A DNA stretch of 64,000 nt, from contig JAHQIY010000007.1 in assembly GCA_019054805.1 (NCBI GenBank), forward strand, positions 4,655,501-4,719,500. The letters run 5' to 3'. Shown one piece after another: positions 1-12,588 of the stretch. The notes under the pieces were generated by a model that ran no database searches, had not been told where the DNA came from, and saw only the letters and a list, made by a program, of their open reading frames with translations. Positions within the stretch are counted from its first letter, which is position 1. Every line of letters begins with the position of its first letter. Both the position numbers and the translations under genes were made by a program. Source of the stretch: Brachionus manjavacas (taxonomy: Eukaryota > Rotifera > Eurotatoria > Ploima > Brachionidae).

Positions 1-1433
1 AATCAGAAAACAGTCAAGTATAAAGAATAAGTTGAAATGGAAACATTCATAGACTAAGCTCTAAATTGTTTAAAGTTTTTGCCTTACATATATAATATTA
101 TAATATGATTATGTTTGAAGCTTGTCTTAGCGTGGTATGAGAGAAAAGTGTGTTTGTGGTTAAATTTAGCGGATATGCAAATATGATGCTGTATGAAGTG
201 TAAAATAGCGTGAAAATTAATATTTTGATTATGAAAAATGTACATATTAAGTAAAAGAAGTTTAAACTAGCTGAAATTTTAGTTATCATTTGTGGTTGCA
301 ACACCACATATATTAAAAAACAATTAAATACTAAAGATTATTTAAATATTTTAAATAATAAATAAATCGAATCTCTAAAAAAATTTTGTAAAAAAAAATT
401 TTATAATCCACAGCCATTATACCAACCCTCACAGCCTCAACCATCATAAAACCCAGTAAAACCATAAGTCTCGTCAAATTCGTGCGGTGGCGGCTACCAA
501 AACCAATGTACAAAAGTGGAACGCCAATCTTAGCCTTCATATCCTCAACCAGAACCACCATCAAATTGACATGGTGATAATTCACTTTATTGCTATTCAT
601 AATCAACCAGCTTGTCAAAGTCCTTATAGTTATAGGTTCCATGCAACAGGCAATGTATCCGATAACAAAATCCAAATGACAGATACAGTAACATCTATTA
701 ATTACTTATTATTTTACATTGTAAATTTTGGCAAAAAAGTCACAGCAATTCTTAAAAAAAAATCATATAGTTTTTATTTTAGCGTTCAAATCTTGTTCTG
801 CAAATTTGAATTTAACATTTTTTTGCTTAATTTGCTAATCTTCGTAAAAAATTTAAATAATAGACTTTTTCCCTTTTTTGAAATTTGAAATTTTTGAGCA
901 AAAAGAGCAATTTTTAAATATTAAATTTAAAGCAAGTAAATTTAATTATGTAAAAAGATGGAGAAAAAAGGGAATGTTATTTTTTAAGCATTCTCGTTTT
1001 TATGAAATTTAAAAAGATTTTGAATCGTTGAGATATTTTTTCAAAAAAATTTAGATCCATTATTTTCGTAAAATTTTTTTTTTACATTTTTACATTCATG
1101 ACGAAAATCTTCTTTAAATTATTGAAATTTACGTAAAACGTAATTTAAATAAGAAAAATTAATTTTTGAATAATCTTTTTTTCCAATTTACAAAAAGATA
1201 TTTTTTGAGCTCGTGTTTTTATTCAAGACTAATTTTAAAAATAAAAAAAAATTTAGTCAATGTTTTGGCTCATTATTTATGACTCAAAAGCATCTCTACA
1301 TTATTTGTTTGAGAATTGTTAAAAATCTGAAAGTTGATCAAAATAATCTTAATCTAAAAAATTTTTTATATAAAATCTAAACCTAAAATAAAAACTGTTT
1401 GTTGCAATTTATTTCACTTCAAACACTATTAAG
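1..1433. other. Mostly AT-rich intergenic DNA with one GC-richer island
   Basis: No gene could be supported here. Positions about 400-690 are clearly richer in G and C than the flanks. Read on the + strand from about 410 they give a Pro/Gln/Ser-rich peptide interrupted by several TAA, TAG and TGA codons; read on the - strand they give Gly/Tyr-rich stretches, also broken by stops. This looks like a decayed coding segment, but which strand was coding cannot be decided. The rest of the stretch is long A and T runs. The 3' untranslated region of the hydrolase at 1434-2783 must lie just left of 1434. Confidence 0.4.
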
Positions 1434-2783
1434 CTAAATTGATATTTCATGAATCCATTTCTGAATAGCCTCCAAAAGAATAGGTGAAATTGTTTCTTCT
1501 GATACTTCATATTCATTAGGTAAACCTGTTATACTTTTCTGCATTCCATGATTTAGTTGATCGATGACTATCAATTTAAATTTTTTATTTCTTGCCAATT
1601 CTAAAGCATTTTTCATCGGTACAAGATTCACACTTGGTGGGACTACCAAGTCGTTAGACCCCCAAATGCCCAAAACAGGAATTTTTGTTCGAGATAATAT
1701 TTTGTCAGGCTGAAGTTTGATTGCACTTTTTAACATTGGACTGAAAAGATTATCCAAATCAGTTAAGAATTTATTTTTCAAATTTTCCCAATTTTGCTTC
1801 ATTTGTCCTGATGAATTTAATAGACGGCCTTCAAAAAATAATTTTATCCTATCTAAAATAATCGAATTATTTTTTTCTGCTTTTAAAATTTTAAAAATAT
1901 ATGAGTTAGCTTCAATTACAGCTTCGATTAAAACTTCAGGTGTGTTTTTAGCCCTTTGTTCAAGCTTTATTTGTTGGTAATAATTCTCTTCTAATGGTAT
2001 TGATATAGTTCCAAGGAGAGTCATAAATTTTATCAATTTTGAACGATCAGATGCAATCATTGCAGTAGAACCTCCTTTGCTATGACCAATAACCCCAATA
2101 TTTGAATTTCTTGTTTCCTTTCTATTTTTTAAATATTTTATTCCTTCAATTACATCATCTGCAAAATCATAAAAATCGGCAGCCGAAAAATTTCCAGTCG
2201 ATTTTCTAATACCACGCTCGTCAAATCTGAATACTGCTATACCATTATTCGACAAATAATCAGCCAAAACCATGAATGGTTTATGGTCAAACATTGTAAC
2301 ATCTCGGTCGTGACCTCCAGAACCATGACAAAGAACCACAGAAGCTATTGGTTTTTGGTTTTTAGGACATGTAAAAGTTCCTGACAGCGATATGTTAGCT
2401 TTTAGATTTTTGAGCTCTATTTCTTCTTCTATATACTCAAAAGGTCGCTTTGGTGTTTGTGGTCTATTTACTTTATATTTTGAATGATTTTTAACTTTAT
2501 TAAATTGAATTGGGATGTTCATAGAAACATTTTTCCAAATTCCTTGAATAATTGAACCATTAAGGTGTCCTTCAAATGAAGTCTTAATTGATGTCATATT
2601 AAAGTTAACCATAGGGTCGTTTACATTAAATATATCAATTCTTATCTTTAAATTTCTTCCTGGCACCTCAATATATCCAGCATAATCGTTGCCATTAAGA
2701 AAAATATGAATCAGTAATATAACTGGAAAAGTCTGAATGCTTGTTGCATTCCAGACTCCTATTAGACTTTCAACTGCAAGCAT
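1434..2783 (-). CDS. Bacterial-type alpha/beta hydrolase (S9/dienelactone-hydrolase-like), single exon
   Basis: A 449-residue uninterrupted reading frame. Residues about 5-97 form a beta-rich N-terminal domain of the kind that precedes the hydrolase in many bacterial (especially Bacteroidetes) secreted esterase-like proteins. An alpha/beta-hydrolase domain follows from about 130. Visible landmarks are an oxyanion-side HGSGG at 153-157 followed by DRD, a DERG turn near 188, the nucleophile elbow GHSKGG with Ser235, the acid Asp378 in GSND, and His412 in NHGM. The C-terminal GLPNEY...EETISP segment is also typical of the bacterial family. The likely role is hydrolysis of an ester, thioester or small peptide substrate; the substrate cannot be told from sequence. 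There is no clear signal peptide, unlike many bacterial relatives, so a cytosolic enzyme is likely. Lack of introns among intron-bearing neighbours and the bacterial architecture suggest ancient horizontal transfer (inference). Its base composition matches the host. Confidence 0.88.
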   Translation of the reverse strand: MLAVESLIGVWNATSIQTFPVILLIHIFLNGNDYAGYIEVPGRNLKIRIDIFNVNDPMVNFNMTSIKTSFEGHLNGSIIQGIWKNVSMNIPIQFNKVKNHSKYKVNRPQTPKRPFEYIEEEIELKNLKANISLSGTFTCPKNQKPIASVVLCHGSGGHDRDVTMFDHKPFMVLADYLSNNGIAVFRFDERGIRKSTGNFSAADFYDFADDVIEGIKYLKNRKETRNSNIGVIGHSKGGSTAMIASDRSKLIKFMTLLGTISIPLEENYYQQIKLEQRAKNTPEVLIEAVIEANSYIFKILKAEKNNSIILDRIKLFFEGRLLNSSGQMKQNWENLKNKFLTDLDNLFSPMLKSAIKLQPDKILSRTKIPVLGIWGSNDLVVPPSVNLVPMKNALELARNKKFKLIVIDQLNHGMQKSITGLPNEYEVSEETISPILLEAIQKWIHEISI

Positions 2784-2888
2784 TATTAAATGACTCTTAA
2801 TACTTCTGAATAAAAAATTTGGTTAAATCGCCACAAATTTAGTTAAAAAAAACAAAATTAATAAAATAGAAATAAAACTTTTTTTTTG

Positions 2889-2975
2889 TTACAACCATTC
2901 GGCTTTACCAAAAGGATGAAAAGATTTAGCTTTGTCTGTATTTCCACCTGTTAAAGCAAGAAAACCAGCATAAGC
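2889..2975 (-). other. Coding-looking terminal exon fragment, unrecognised
   Basis: On the - strand a possible acceptor (AAAAAG) at 2976-2977 is followed by 28 clean codons ending in TAA at 2889-2891. The peptide reads like real protein (AYAGFLALTGG at the start, FHPFGKAEWL at the end) and is richer in GC than its surroundings. No matching upstream exon was found between 2976 and 4841. It may be the last exon of a small gene whose other exons I missed, a decayed gene, or chance. I do not recognise the family. Confidence 0.3.
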
Positions 2976-3984
2976 CTTTTTAAATAAAACCTTACTTAAT
3001 TTAAATCTTATATAATAACAAAATTTGATGATCGTTCTAAAATATCATTAATTTATGCTTTATTTAATTTATTAAAGATTGTTTTAAAATTTTAATTTTA
3101 AATCTTTTTAAACTTTCTTTTACTAAATAAAATATCATTTCATATAGAAAAAAGTATTTTTTGCTCGATGACATTTAATAAATAAAAAAAATAGCAAAAT
3201 AATTTTCTCATAGGTTAAGTTAAATAAAACATTTAACTATTAACATTCATTATCAATAAAAATAATCGAAAGTCTTCTTTGATATTTAAAGTTTAAATTT
3301 CAAGCTAGAATTCATTTTTAAATTTACGGCGTTCTATAAAAAATGGAATAAAAAAAAATTTGAGAATGTTAAAATTTGGTCGTTGGATGCTAATGACTAA
3401 CTCTGGATATTCGATGTCATCTTTTTTTTAAAGCTACAACGAATTCACAGATTCGAATTTAATTTTACAGACTTAGATCTCAAATTAAAAAAACTGATTA
3501 AAATTGGAATTGTTAAAATTTCATTTTTAGTTTTACAATTTTTATTATTTGTTTATTCAAAAAAAAAAGAATATCTAAAAAAAAAAAAAAATAATAATTA
3601 ACAAAAAAAATCTTCAAACTTAATTTTTTTACAGTTTTGTGATCTATAATATTGTAGAGAGTGTTTATTTTGTTAAATTGATTTAAAAAAAATTATTAAT
3701 TAGACTATTAGTCTAAAACATCAAAAATTAACAGCAAATCTTTTTCTTTAAATTACTATAAAGACTCGGCATCTTTGTGAATTACCAAGTAAAATATTTT
3801 ACCGAGTGAAATATTCGCAGTTTTTAAACCAGATATATTTTTGAGATTGGTTAAATTGGATATCAGCTTCTAAAGTCAAAAAAGTAAAATCTTAATGATG
3901 TTAACATGTTAGTAAAAGATTAAAATATTTTGACTTGTATAAGTCGAATTACCGAAAATAACTCCTGTCACAAATGAAAAATTT

Positions 3985-4175
3985 TGTTTATTGTAATAAT
4001 AATAATAACAATAATAAAGAACCTCGTTTGATCAGCGACGAAGCTTGGAGACAGTACAATCCTCCTCTCAATTCATAAAATTAAATACTCAAAACAGTAG
4101 TTTATTCCATCCTTTTATCACTATATTTGTGAAAATGTTTTCTCTTTCTCTGCAGTTTGTTTGGAGTTGGCTTAA
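3985..4175 (-). mobile_element. LINE 3' end remnant (non-LTR retrotransposon)
   Basis: Read on the - strand, the sequence near 4150-4110 encodes a segment of the type RENIFTN-V-xGWNKL, the conserved C-terminal signature of CR1/L2-like LINE ORF2 proteins (compare the better copies at 51374 and 58624). It is followed by a GC-richer 3' untranslated region and a run of ATT/GTT repeats at 3988-4017, the usual simple-repeat tail. Frames are broken and the copy is strongly 5'-truncated. Confidence 0.5.
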
Positions 4176-4841
4176 AAGATGTGACTACCTCTAAGAAACC
4201 CAGCTGGTCCAGTCTGGATTAGTGAGTTGAGTTGCTGGAAATAATAAGAAATTATTTATTAATTAAATTAACTAAAGAAACTTTGAATTATAAAAAATTA
4301 AAATAAAATCTCAAAAAAGATTTATAAATAATTCATATTAAAAAGAACCTGAAATACTAAAACGAACTAAAACTACTTTAATTTATTCTGATAAAAAGAG
4401 CTAAAGAGAACTTGAAGCAATCTTTGAGTTTTGAGTATTTAATAAAGAATTTTTTTTAAACATTAGATTAAATCATAATATAAGCTTCTAAAGAAGCGAA
4501 ATTTTTTGTTTTTTAAATCCTTTGGAACAGGATTATTCAATTTTTTGGATAAAAAGAATTTTTTAATCCCCAGGAGCTTCTTTTTTTTTTAATTTGAATA
4601 ATTTAATAAAGAGCTATAAAGTTTTTAAGAAAGCTCATAATGAAAATAAAAATAGCAGATCAAATTGAATTAAAAAATTGAAAAAAATTCTTTCTTATTT
4701 AACGATTTTGATAATCGAAAGTTTATTATTAGTAAAAATTTTCGAAGTATTGAAAAAAATTTTTAAATAAATTTAAAAAAATAATGATATTTAGTCACAT
4801 TTAATTAATATTTCAGGCAAATAAATTAGATGAGAAAATAT

Positions 4842-7800
4842 TTAGTCTTCAATCCATTCGAATGGCTCTGGTGGTTCGGGTTCAGACTGTTCTTCTTCTT
4901 TTACTGGGCCTCCGGCTTTGACCAACTCGACCAAATTTTCCGGCTGATTGCTCTGAGTATCTCTGAGTATGATAAAACCACCGTTGGACACATCTTTCAA
5001 TGGCTGGTATCTGCCATTTTTCAACGATATAACTCTCAACTGAGGCTTGATGACTCGGGCTGGATTTTGTAGAATTTCAAAGTCAGGCTCTTTCTCCTTT
5101 TCCTTTTCCTTTTTCTCTGTTTCTTTTTCCTTTTTCTCCGTCTCTTCACCTTTGGATTTTTCGTCCACATCCATCTTTTCCTCACCTTTTTCGACCTTCT
5201 TGTCCAAATCGCGGCGGTGTTTTTTGCTAGTAGTTGACAAGACCGCTTTTTCGACCTTTTCTTTTTTGTCCGCTTTTTTCTCTTCCATCGGCGCTGGGTA
5301 ACCAAACACGCTGGGCTGAGCATTCGACAAGAACTCAATTTTGGGCATTTTCAAATCCTGATTGAGACCAATTAGAGATGTTGGCTGAAAGGCTAAAGAC
5401 AAGAAATGCGCCAACGGAAACCAATACCAAAATTGAGTAAACACCAACAAACCAACAACAGAGCTCATATCAGTTTGTCCGTTCCTGGTCTGCAGGGACA
5501 CTGACATATTGCGGCCACCAGCGTCAAGTATGCCCTGGGCTATAATGGCACCAAATTTGGCAATCACATCATCGTGCTTGTCGGTCACAATTTTAAGCAA
5601 AGTCTCTCTCAACATTTTGACCTTGGGGCAAGTGAATTCGGTGTGTTGGATGCAAATTAAGCTCATGGCTATGAGAACACCCTGACGGACATAATTGACC
5701 GCATCGTTCAGCATAGGCTCTAGAACAGCTAGGGCTTCTCTATTTCCAGTTCCGGCACAGGCTATGCCCAAAGCCATGGCTGCTCCGTATCTCACATGAG
5801 GATTGTAGCTTTCAGCCAACAGCGACACCATGCTCGGACACTGTTCCGGAGTCCTGAACAGCAAAAATCCCAAAGCTTCGACAGCAGCGCGTCTTACGTC
5901 ATCGTTTACGTCACTCACTGCCACGTGAAGCAGTCGCCGAATAGCCTCACTGTTTCCGGTGCCGCAATAGGCCATGGCAATGGTGTACATGCCTGAGCGT
6001 CTTAGGATAGGGTCCTTATCATTAATTAGAGTCTCAATTAGAGTTTTGGCCTCTTCAAGACGGCCATACATGCAAAGCGAAATACCGATGGCCAGTCCTC
6101 TGAGAATTTTTTCATGCTGAGTCTCTTGAGCATAGGCGAGCATGTCCTGAATGGCAGAGGCAGAGTTGGAACCAAGCATGACTAGACCCATGGCTATGCC
6201 GGCCGCTTCACCAATAATAGCATCATCTTTGTACAAATTGTTCTTTAATTCTTCGTAAATATCTGATCTAGATGTTCCCATAGCAGCTAAGCCGATTCCA
6301 AGACAAGCGCCGTGCTTTACTGGTTCAGTGCTGGCGGCTTTTAGTTGTGTGAATAAATACTCTACTATAGAGTCGCCGTGATTTGCGTGTATCAGACCGA
6401 GAGCGTACAAACCACCACCATCTGAATACGGAAAGCTGTTGCCAGTGTCTTTCGGCAAGTATGCCGACATCAAGTTCAAGGCTTCTTTCTCATGGCCTTT
6501 ATGTATTACACCGAGACTTGAGGTCGCTGTAAATTTGGCCCAATTGGTTGCTCTGGCCAACCATTCCAAATTATCTCTCAAAAATTGATCACTTGTTGTA
6601 CCACAGTGCATTAGAGAATTACAAATAACAGTAGATGTGTGACATATTGAATTTCTTACAGCGTCCTTTTAATTTTTAAAGATGTTGATTAGAATTTTTA
6701 ATCTTTAATGGCATTGTGGACAAATTGAAGAAAAAATTGAAGAAAAAATTAAAAAAAAAATTAAAAAAAATTTTTTTTTATCTTTTCTCAATCCATAAAT
6801 TCGTGTAAATTCCAAAATTTTTAAGTTAAAAAATTAAATTTAAAAAAATTAATTTTTTCGAATAATTTTATATTTTAAACAAAGATTAAAAAAAAATATT
6901 AAAAATTGAATTCTTGAAATTCAAAAACTTACCTTGATCGTTTTCAAAATCAAAAGATCCGAGTGATTGTTTTTGATTAAAAATTGCATGTTGGTGTTGA
7001 TGGTGACCTCGCCGTTCAATATGGTCAAAAGCTTGTCAATTTGGGATTTTAGTTCTTGATTTACTTTTGGCGCCGCTTCTTCTTGCTTAGATTCCCCCTC
7101 GCCAATGTCCATGGGCTGACTGGTGGTTATCAACGCTTTGAGCAAATTTCTTACCTTAAGCAAAAACTGCTGGGTTGCATTCTCGTACAAATCAAGACCA
7201 ATTTGAAATGCCATCAACACATTATTCGAGCGTACCAAATTTTCCAATATGTTTGCCACTTGTTCCGGCTCGTCCAGGTAGATCAAACACTGCACTACAT
7301 TTACATAGTCCGGGTTGGCCAAATTGGAATAAATTTTCACTAATAAGTTGAGAATTTCATTTCGGAATTTTCTGTTCTGAATCAGAGACAAGGTTACTTT
7401 GAACGCATACGAAATGGTATCGGGTACATTGGTTGCAGTGAGAATAGATTTTTCTAAAATATCCAAACGGCGTGTCTCAATAGCCAGACCAATGGCTTGC
7501 TTGAATTTTTTGTCATCAAGACACCTCTGAAACATTCGGTTCACTATATTTTCCAAACGCGGATCGACTTCTTTCATTTCCGACAGATTTTTTACTTGAA
7601 AGTTTTCAATCTGTAGCTTTGTATAATGGTCTATGCATTTGGATATTATGGTCTCTACGTATTCTGTAGTTTCATCTACATTGAATAATTTGTCTGCACC
7701 CAAAGCGTATTGAAGTGCATTGTCGAACGAGCCCAAATGGTAATAAACTTTCGAGGCGACCAGAGCGGCCAGCTGTCGGTCTTTAAACTGTTCATTTTCG

Positions 7801-8062
7801 TACAACATTTCACTAAAGGAAATAATTGATTAAAATTAAATGATTTGATTGTTTTGTTTACATTATGGTTATGGAGTCTGCGATCTCAGCCCAGAACATG
7901 TCTACTAGACTATTCAATTGCTTGAGCGCGTACACAACCAACCGATCATCGGTCTCTTCTAGCAAGGAGATAATACCAGCTTTAAAAAGCAAAATAAATT
8001 TTATTTTAGTAAGGTACTTTTTTATTATGGAACTTACCAGCTGATGTTATATTTACAGGCAT
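4842..8062 (-). CDS. PSMD1: 26S proteasome non-ATPase regulatory subunit 1 (Rpn2)
   Basis: Four exons join in frame: 8062-8038, 7979-7862, 7812-6933 and 6665-4842, giving 948 residues (animal PSMD1 is about 950). Introns of 58, 49 and 267 bp all have GT/AG ends. The start is the ATG at 8062, giving [17 protein letters not shown], which matches the conserved N-terminus. The middle carries the proteasome/cyclosome (PC) repeats that build the toroid, with unmistakable strings such as [36 protein letters not shown] and DDAGG-type loops. A Lys/Glu-rich KEKE stretch lies near residues 810-860, and the protein ends [12 protein letters not shown]. Rpn2 is a scaffold of the 19S regulatory particle base; in other animals it docks the ubiquitin receptor Rpn13 through its C-terminal tail, and that acidic proline-rich tail is present. 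No in-frame stops or frameshifts were seen. Confidence 0.97.
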
Positions 8063-8639
8063 CTTAGTTGGGTATGTTTTAGAATCTGAAAGAAATGAAA
8101 TTTATTTTATGGTTTTAGGGTGCTTTTGGTAACCGTGTAAATACAGTTTTCGTAGAAGGATTTAAGTTTTTAAACTTGAATTTTCAAATAATATCCTCAA
8201 AGTAACACTTTATGAAATAAAAATTTCAATTGTACCTTGTCATTGAAATGTGCATGCTATTTAGATCTTAATGTTTTGCAAAAGAATTTTTAAGAGACTT
8301 TTGAAATAAAATTTGAAAGTGTACATATACCACCAAATAGAGTATGAGCTTTGAAATTTTTCAATTTTTTCTTAAAGTTAAGTTGTAGAAATTTTTGGAT
8401 TAAAATTAAGATAAGAATTCAAAGTTTTTTGGTATTTCGAATTTTAAATTAAAACTTCAATTTTTTAGATTTTTTCACGGGTAAATAAAAACTAATTAAA
8501 TTTAAATGAAATTTTTTAAATAAAAACGATGTAAATTTGCTAAACGAATTTACACGAATTTTTGAATAAATCTTAACTTAAAATTTTTTTGAATTTCTTA
8601 ATTAACTGTACAATTTTTTTAATTTAATTGAACCTTAAA

Positions 8640-9850
8640 TGGAAACTTTATCAATTAGAATAAGACAGGTAAAATTATCTGTAATAAAGACCAGCGTTTT
8701 GGTCTAATTTAAAACATATTTTGATATTGAGAATTTTATGCAAGAGCTTGATGAAGATCTCATTAAATTTAGATTAGAGAAATTAGATAGAAAAAAATTG
8801 ATGAGTGTTGAAGAAGAACTTCCACTAATACTGAAAAACTGCGCAAAAACAATGTCAGTATCATTGAAAATAATTTACAGAAATTCACTCGATACAGGAA
8901 AGATTCCCATGGAGTGGAAAGGAACAAATGTATCGCTACAAAAAAGGAAGTAATTTTGAGCCTGTAAATTATCGACCCGTATCACTTACATCAGATGCAT
9001 GTTAAGTTCTAGAAGACATTGGCAGGGATTAACTAATGCTTTGCCTCCAAAAGAATAATCTTATGATTGAAAGGCAGCATAGATTCGTTCCAAAGAAAAG
9101 ATATTTCTCGAACCTACTTGAATGCTTGACGTGACCGCATCAACTCCTTTTTCATAAACTGCGTGGCAGAGTTGGACTAAAACTAAAATTCTTTTTTAAA
9201 AATTTTTGTTTTAAATAAAATTTAGTTCTCGAATTTCAATGTTTTAAATTAAATTTTATGATTGTTAATTTTTATGTAATTTGCTGTTAATATAGAACGA
9301 TGAGGTCTAATGTTATAGCCTGATAATAATTAAGTTGACTCTAGTGGAATCAAGTCAAAGTCAGACTTTGGCTTTAGAATTATTTGAAGCCAAAGTCCTA
9401 AAATATATTTTAATTCCGCAAAGATATCTACTGAAACCTTGCTATTTATTCTGTACATGAATGACCCTTCTGATCAAGTTTCAAATAAAATAGAATTGAA
9501 TGCAGTCGACTCAAAAATAGTTGGCAAGCTTATAAAAGGCGATGTTTCAGAAAGATCTGGATACAGTGAGTATCAATGGATAGAGGTATGGCGTATGGGA
9601 CTGTGTCTTTATAAGTGAAAAATGATGCATTTCGGTAGACTAAATTCAAGGCATAAGTATATGGAAAATTGCGCTGATACAGCTCAAATGTTATAATGCT
9701 TAACAACCTTAGAGTGTCAGAGTGATCTGGAAGTGGTTATCTCATCAGATTTTAAGTGGACCGACCAGGTTAACATTGTGTGTGCGTTAGGAAAGAGATA
9801 TGAATGAGTTTGAAAAGGTGCAAGAGCGGGCAGAGGTATTTGCAATCAAG
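8640..9850 (+). pseudogene. Degenerate LINE reverse transcriptase (CR1/jockey-like)
   Basis: Pieces of reverse transcriptase appear in order along the + strand but in shifting frames. 8738-8950 gives the region before the fingers, ending with NYRPVSLTS just after it (8965-8995). 9010-9120 gives the QHRF segment. 9440-9520 gives the LFLLYMND region with a decayed catalytic box (VDSKI where ADDSKI is expected). 9620-9790 gives the MHFG...DLEVVISSDFKW...QVN thumb segment. Multiple stops and indels show it is dead. A small inverted repeat (AGACTTTGGCTT / AAGCCAAAGTC) at about 9366-9399 may be a tiny later insertion. The 3' end and tail were not found. Confidence 0.8.
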
Positions 9851-10447
9851 TTTTTTATCAAATTTTGTTCGATATAAAAAAATGAAATAGTTAACATAAT
9901 TTTTATTTTTAAATTTTTTCATGAACAAAAAATAAATTGGTTTATTTAAAAAAATTATCTACAAATATCTAAAATAAGAATGCAGCTATTTGATTTTTTT
10001 TCTGATTTGATACCAACTGATTTAATTTTTTAAATAATTTTTCGGGAAATAGACAGTTTACTTTTGTATTTTTATTAGTAAATTTATATCGATTATTAAA
10101 ACTTTCAGATAAAAAAATGTATCAAAAATTGAAATTAAATAATGAAAAAAAAAGAGGCAAGAGATATTAAATTTAAAGGAAATTTTAATAAAGTTTTATT
10201 ATTTGAGATGAAAAATAAGTTATCATTCATATTATTTCAGGAAATAAATAAACAATGTGATCTTAATTGACATAGAAGTTACAAATTAAGTTTCACGGTG
10301 ATTCCAAAACCAAGTTTAGCCGAAAAATTTAACATTGAAAATTAAATTTTTTTTTTAATTTTAGAAAATTTATTTAATAAAAATTAGAAATATTTAATTC
10401 ATCAACATATGAACAAATTTTGAGACCAAATTAATTTTACAAAAACA

Positions 10448-10819
10448 TTATTTTTTCTTAGAAGTTGATCTTGGTTGAGATTTATTTCCAGTTGTTGATT
10501 TTCGCGATTCTGTTTTGGTCGATTTTTCACTAATTTTATCATTTTCAGATTTATTTAAATTTTTAATTTCTGGCAGCGAAAATTCAACTTCTTCATTTGG
10601 AAAAGCTACGATTTCATTTTCATCAAGACCTTTTAAGTCATAGAGAGTATCTAAATGCTGCCATATTTGATCAATGCTCAATTTTTTATCACTAAGATTA
10701 TTAAATTTTTCGTATATAAAAGCCATGTGAAAATGTTTGTTTTCCCCAACAGGTTTATGATCGATCATGGCATAAAATAAGCTAACTTCCATTTCGGGGG
10801 TCCATACAACACTAGACAT
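10448..10819 (-). CDS. MRGBP: MRG/MORF4L-binding protein (MRGBP/Eaf7 family)
   Basis: A single-exon 123-residue protein. The N-terminal 85 residues carry the family signature: a VVWTPEMEVSLFYAM start, the HKPVGENKHFHM loop, IYEKF and the IWQHLDTLYDL helix, then the short acidic stretch with FxLPE. The C-terminal 35 residues are Lys/Ser/Thr-rich and low complexity. MRGBP bridges MRG15/MRGX to the NuA4/TIP60 histone acetyltransferase complex in the nucleus. The length is short compared with the vertebrate protein (about 200), mainly because the basic tail is shorter. The ATG at 10819 is the only plausible start. The gene lies about 1 kb downstream (in its own direction) of the NDUFAB1 gene on the same strand. 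Confidence 0.9.
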   Translation of the reverse strand: MSSVVWTPEMEVSLFYAMIDHKPVGENKHFHMAFIYEKFNNLSDKKLSIDQIWQHLDTLYDLKGLDENEIVAFPNEEVEFSLPEIKNLNKSENDKISEKSTKTESRKSTTGNKSQPRSTSKKK

Positions 10820-11044
10820 TTTAATCTATCTAAAAAAAAAATAAAAAAAATATCTTTTTTATGTCAAATAGAACCTTTTTTCAACTAAACCTATCCATTT
10901 GACTATTACAATTTCAATTGTAATAAAAAGTGGTCTTAAAAAATGTAAATTTTAGATTTTTTTATTATAATCGATAATTAATGTCTCGAAAAAAAAACTA
11001 ATTTATTCTTTTTTCTGCTTTACTGGCATTAAGTTTAAGAAAAT

Positions 11045-11645
<601 letters not shown>

Positions 11646-12507
11646 TTGGGACCGGACAAATTTATTAAAATAAATTTAAAAATTTATTCTGGCGTTAGAA
11701 TTATACTTTGCTTTGAAAAGATTGGTATATGCTTTGCAATTTGTTCACGTTTCAAGCTAAGGTTTTGTTTATTTTATTTTGTAAAAATTTGTATTTTCAT
11801 CTTTAAAATTGGTTCTAAAAAATTCTTAAAATTTAACTGATTAATTAACAGATGACATCAAAATAAGAAAAAGGCTTAGAAATAATTGTTTAAGAAAGAG
11901 ACACTGTGAATTTTTAAACAAAATAAAACATAACATAAATCAAAAAACTCAAAAACTTTCTTGCTCAAAGTCCAAAATTGGTTCTGAAAATGGTATCAGC
12001 TTTAGCATTCAATCTTTCATCTATGCGATTTTATTTACATTCATTTTAACGGGTGTCCAATAATGCTCGTCCGAAAATTCATTAATAAAAAAGATATAAT
12101 CAAATAAAGATAAAATTATGAAAATTTACACTCAGAATTTTGTGTTTTTTTTCGAAAATAATAATGTTTTTCTAAACTTTATTTTTCACATTCTCTATGC
12201 CCAAAAGTGACACATACCCTGGTCCCAAATTGTCTTCGGGCTTCAAAAAAATCGAATATCTAAATTCAGAATGATATATCATTTTATTGAGAATTTTATC
12301 GTGATTAAAATTAGCCATAGTTTTTTATCGGATGATTTTTGCATGAGTTATGATGAATCAAAATAAAAAGTTTTAAGGCTTTAAGAAAAAAATGAAAATT
12401 CAGTAAAATGATCGTTTTTTCAAATAAATTTTGATCAGAATTAGACCCGAAATTTTACACACATATTTTGTAGAATATAAGTTATTAAAATGAGTTTACT
12501 TTTTTAA
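11646..12507. other. Upstream region of NDUFAB1, no gene seen
   Basis: AT-rich intergenic sequence that should hold the NDUFAB1 promoter. No reading frame, RNA gene or clear motif could be supported. The sequence near 12048-12075 (ACGGGTGTCC followed by a GC-richer stretch) resembles the end of a DNA transposon, but I found no opposite end. Confidence 0.35.
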
Positions 12508-12588
12508 GAGTTTATTTACATCTGGAGTATGGTCACTTTCTTCGATAAATATTTCACCACTTTTAACATAAAGTTACTATGAGAAGTA

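Larger units (their letters stand above)
2784..4841. other. Gap between hydrolase and PSMD1 with decayed repeats
   Basis: AT-rich sequence with long A/T runs. It contains two things worth separate entries: a short coding-looking segment at 2889-2975 and a LINE 3' end at about 3985-4175. Nothing else in the stretch reads as protein in any frame, and no RNA gene was recognised. Confidence 0.5.

Noticed and set aside
331..888. Open frames of 114 and 133 codons on opposite strands
   Set aside because: Neither product shows domain-like features and they overlap; only a decayed, low-confidence coding signal is reported.
4830..6000. Open frames on the + strand and in the second - frame across PSMD1
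   Set aside because: They overlap the fully conserved PSMD1 exon and have the composition of shadow frames (for example Ser/Phe-rich opposite the KEKE region).
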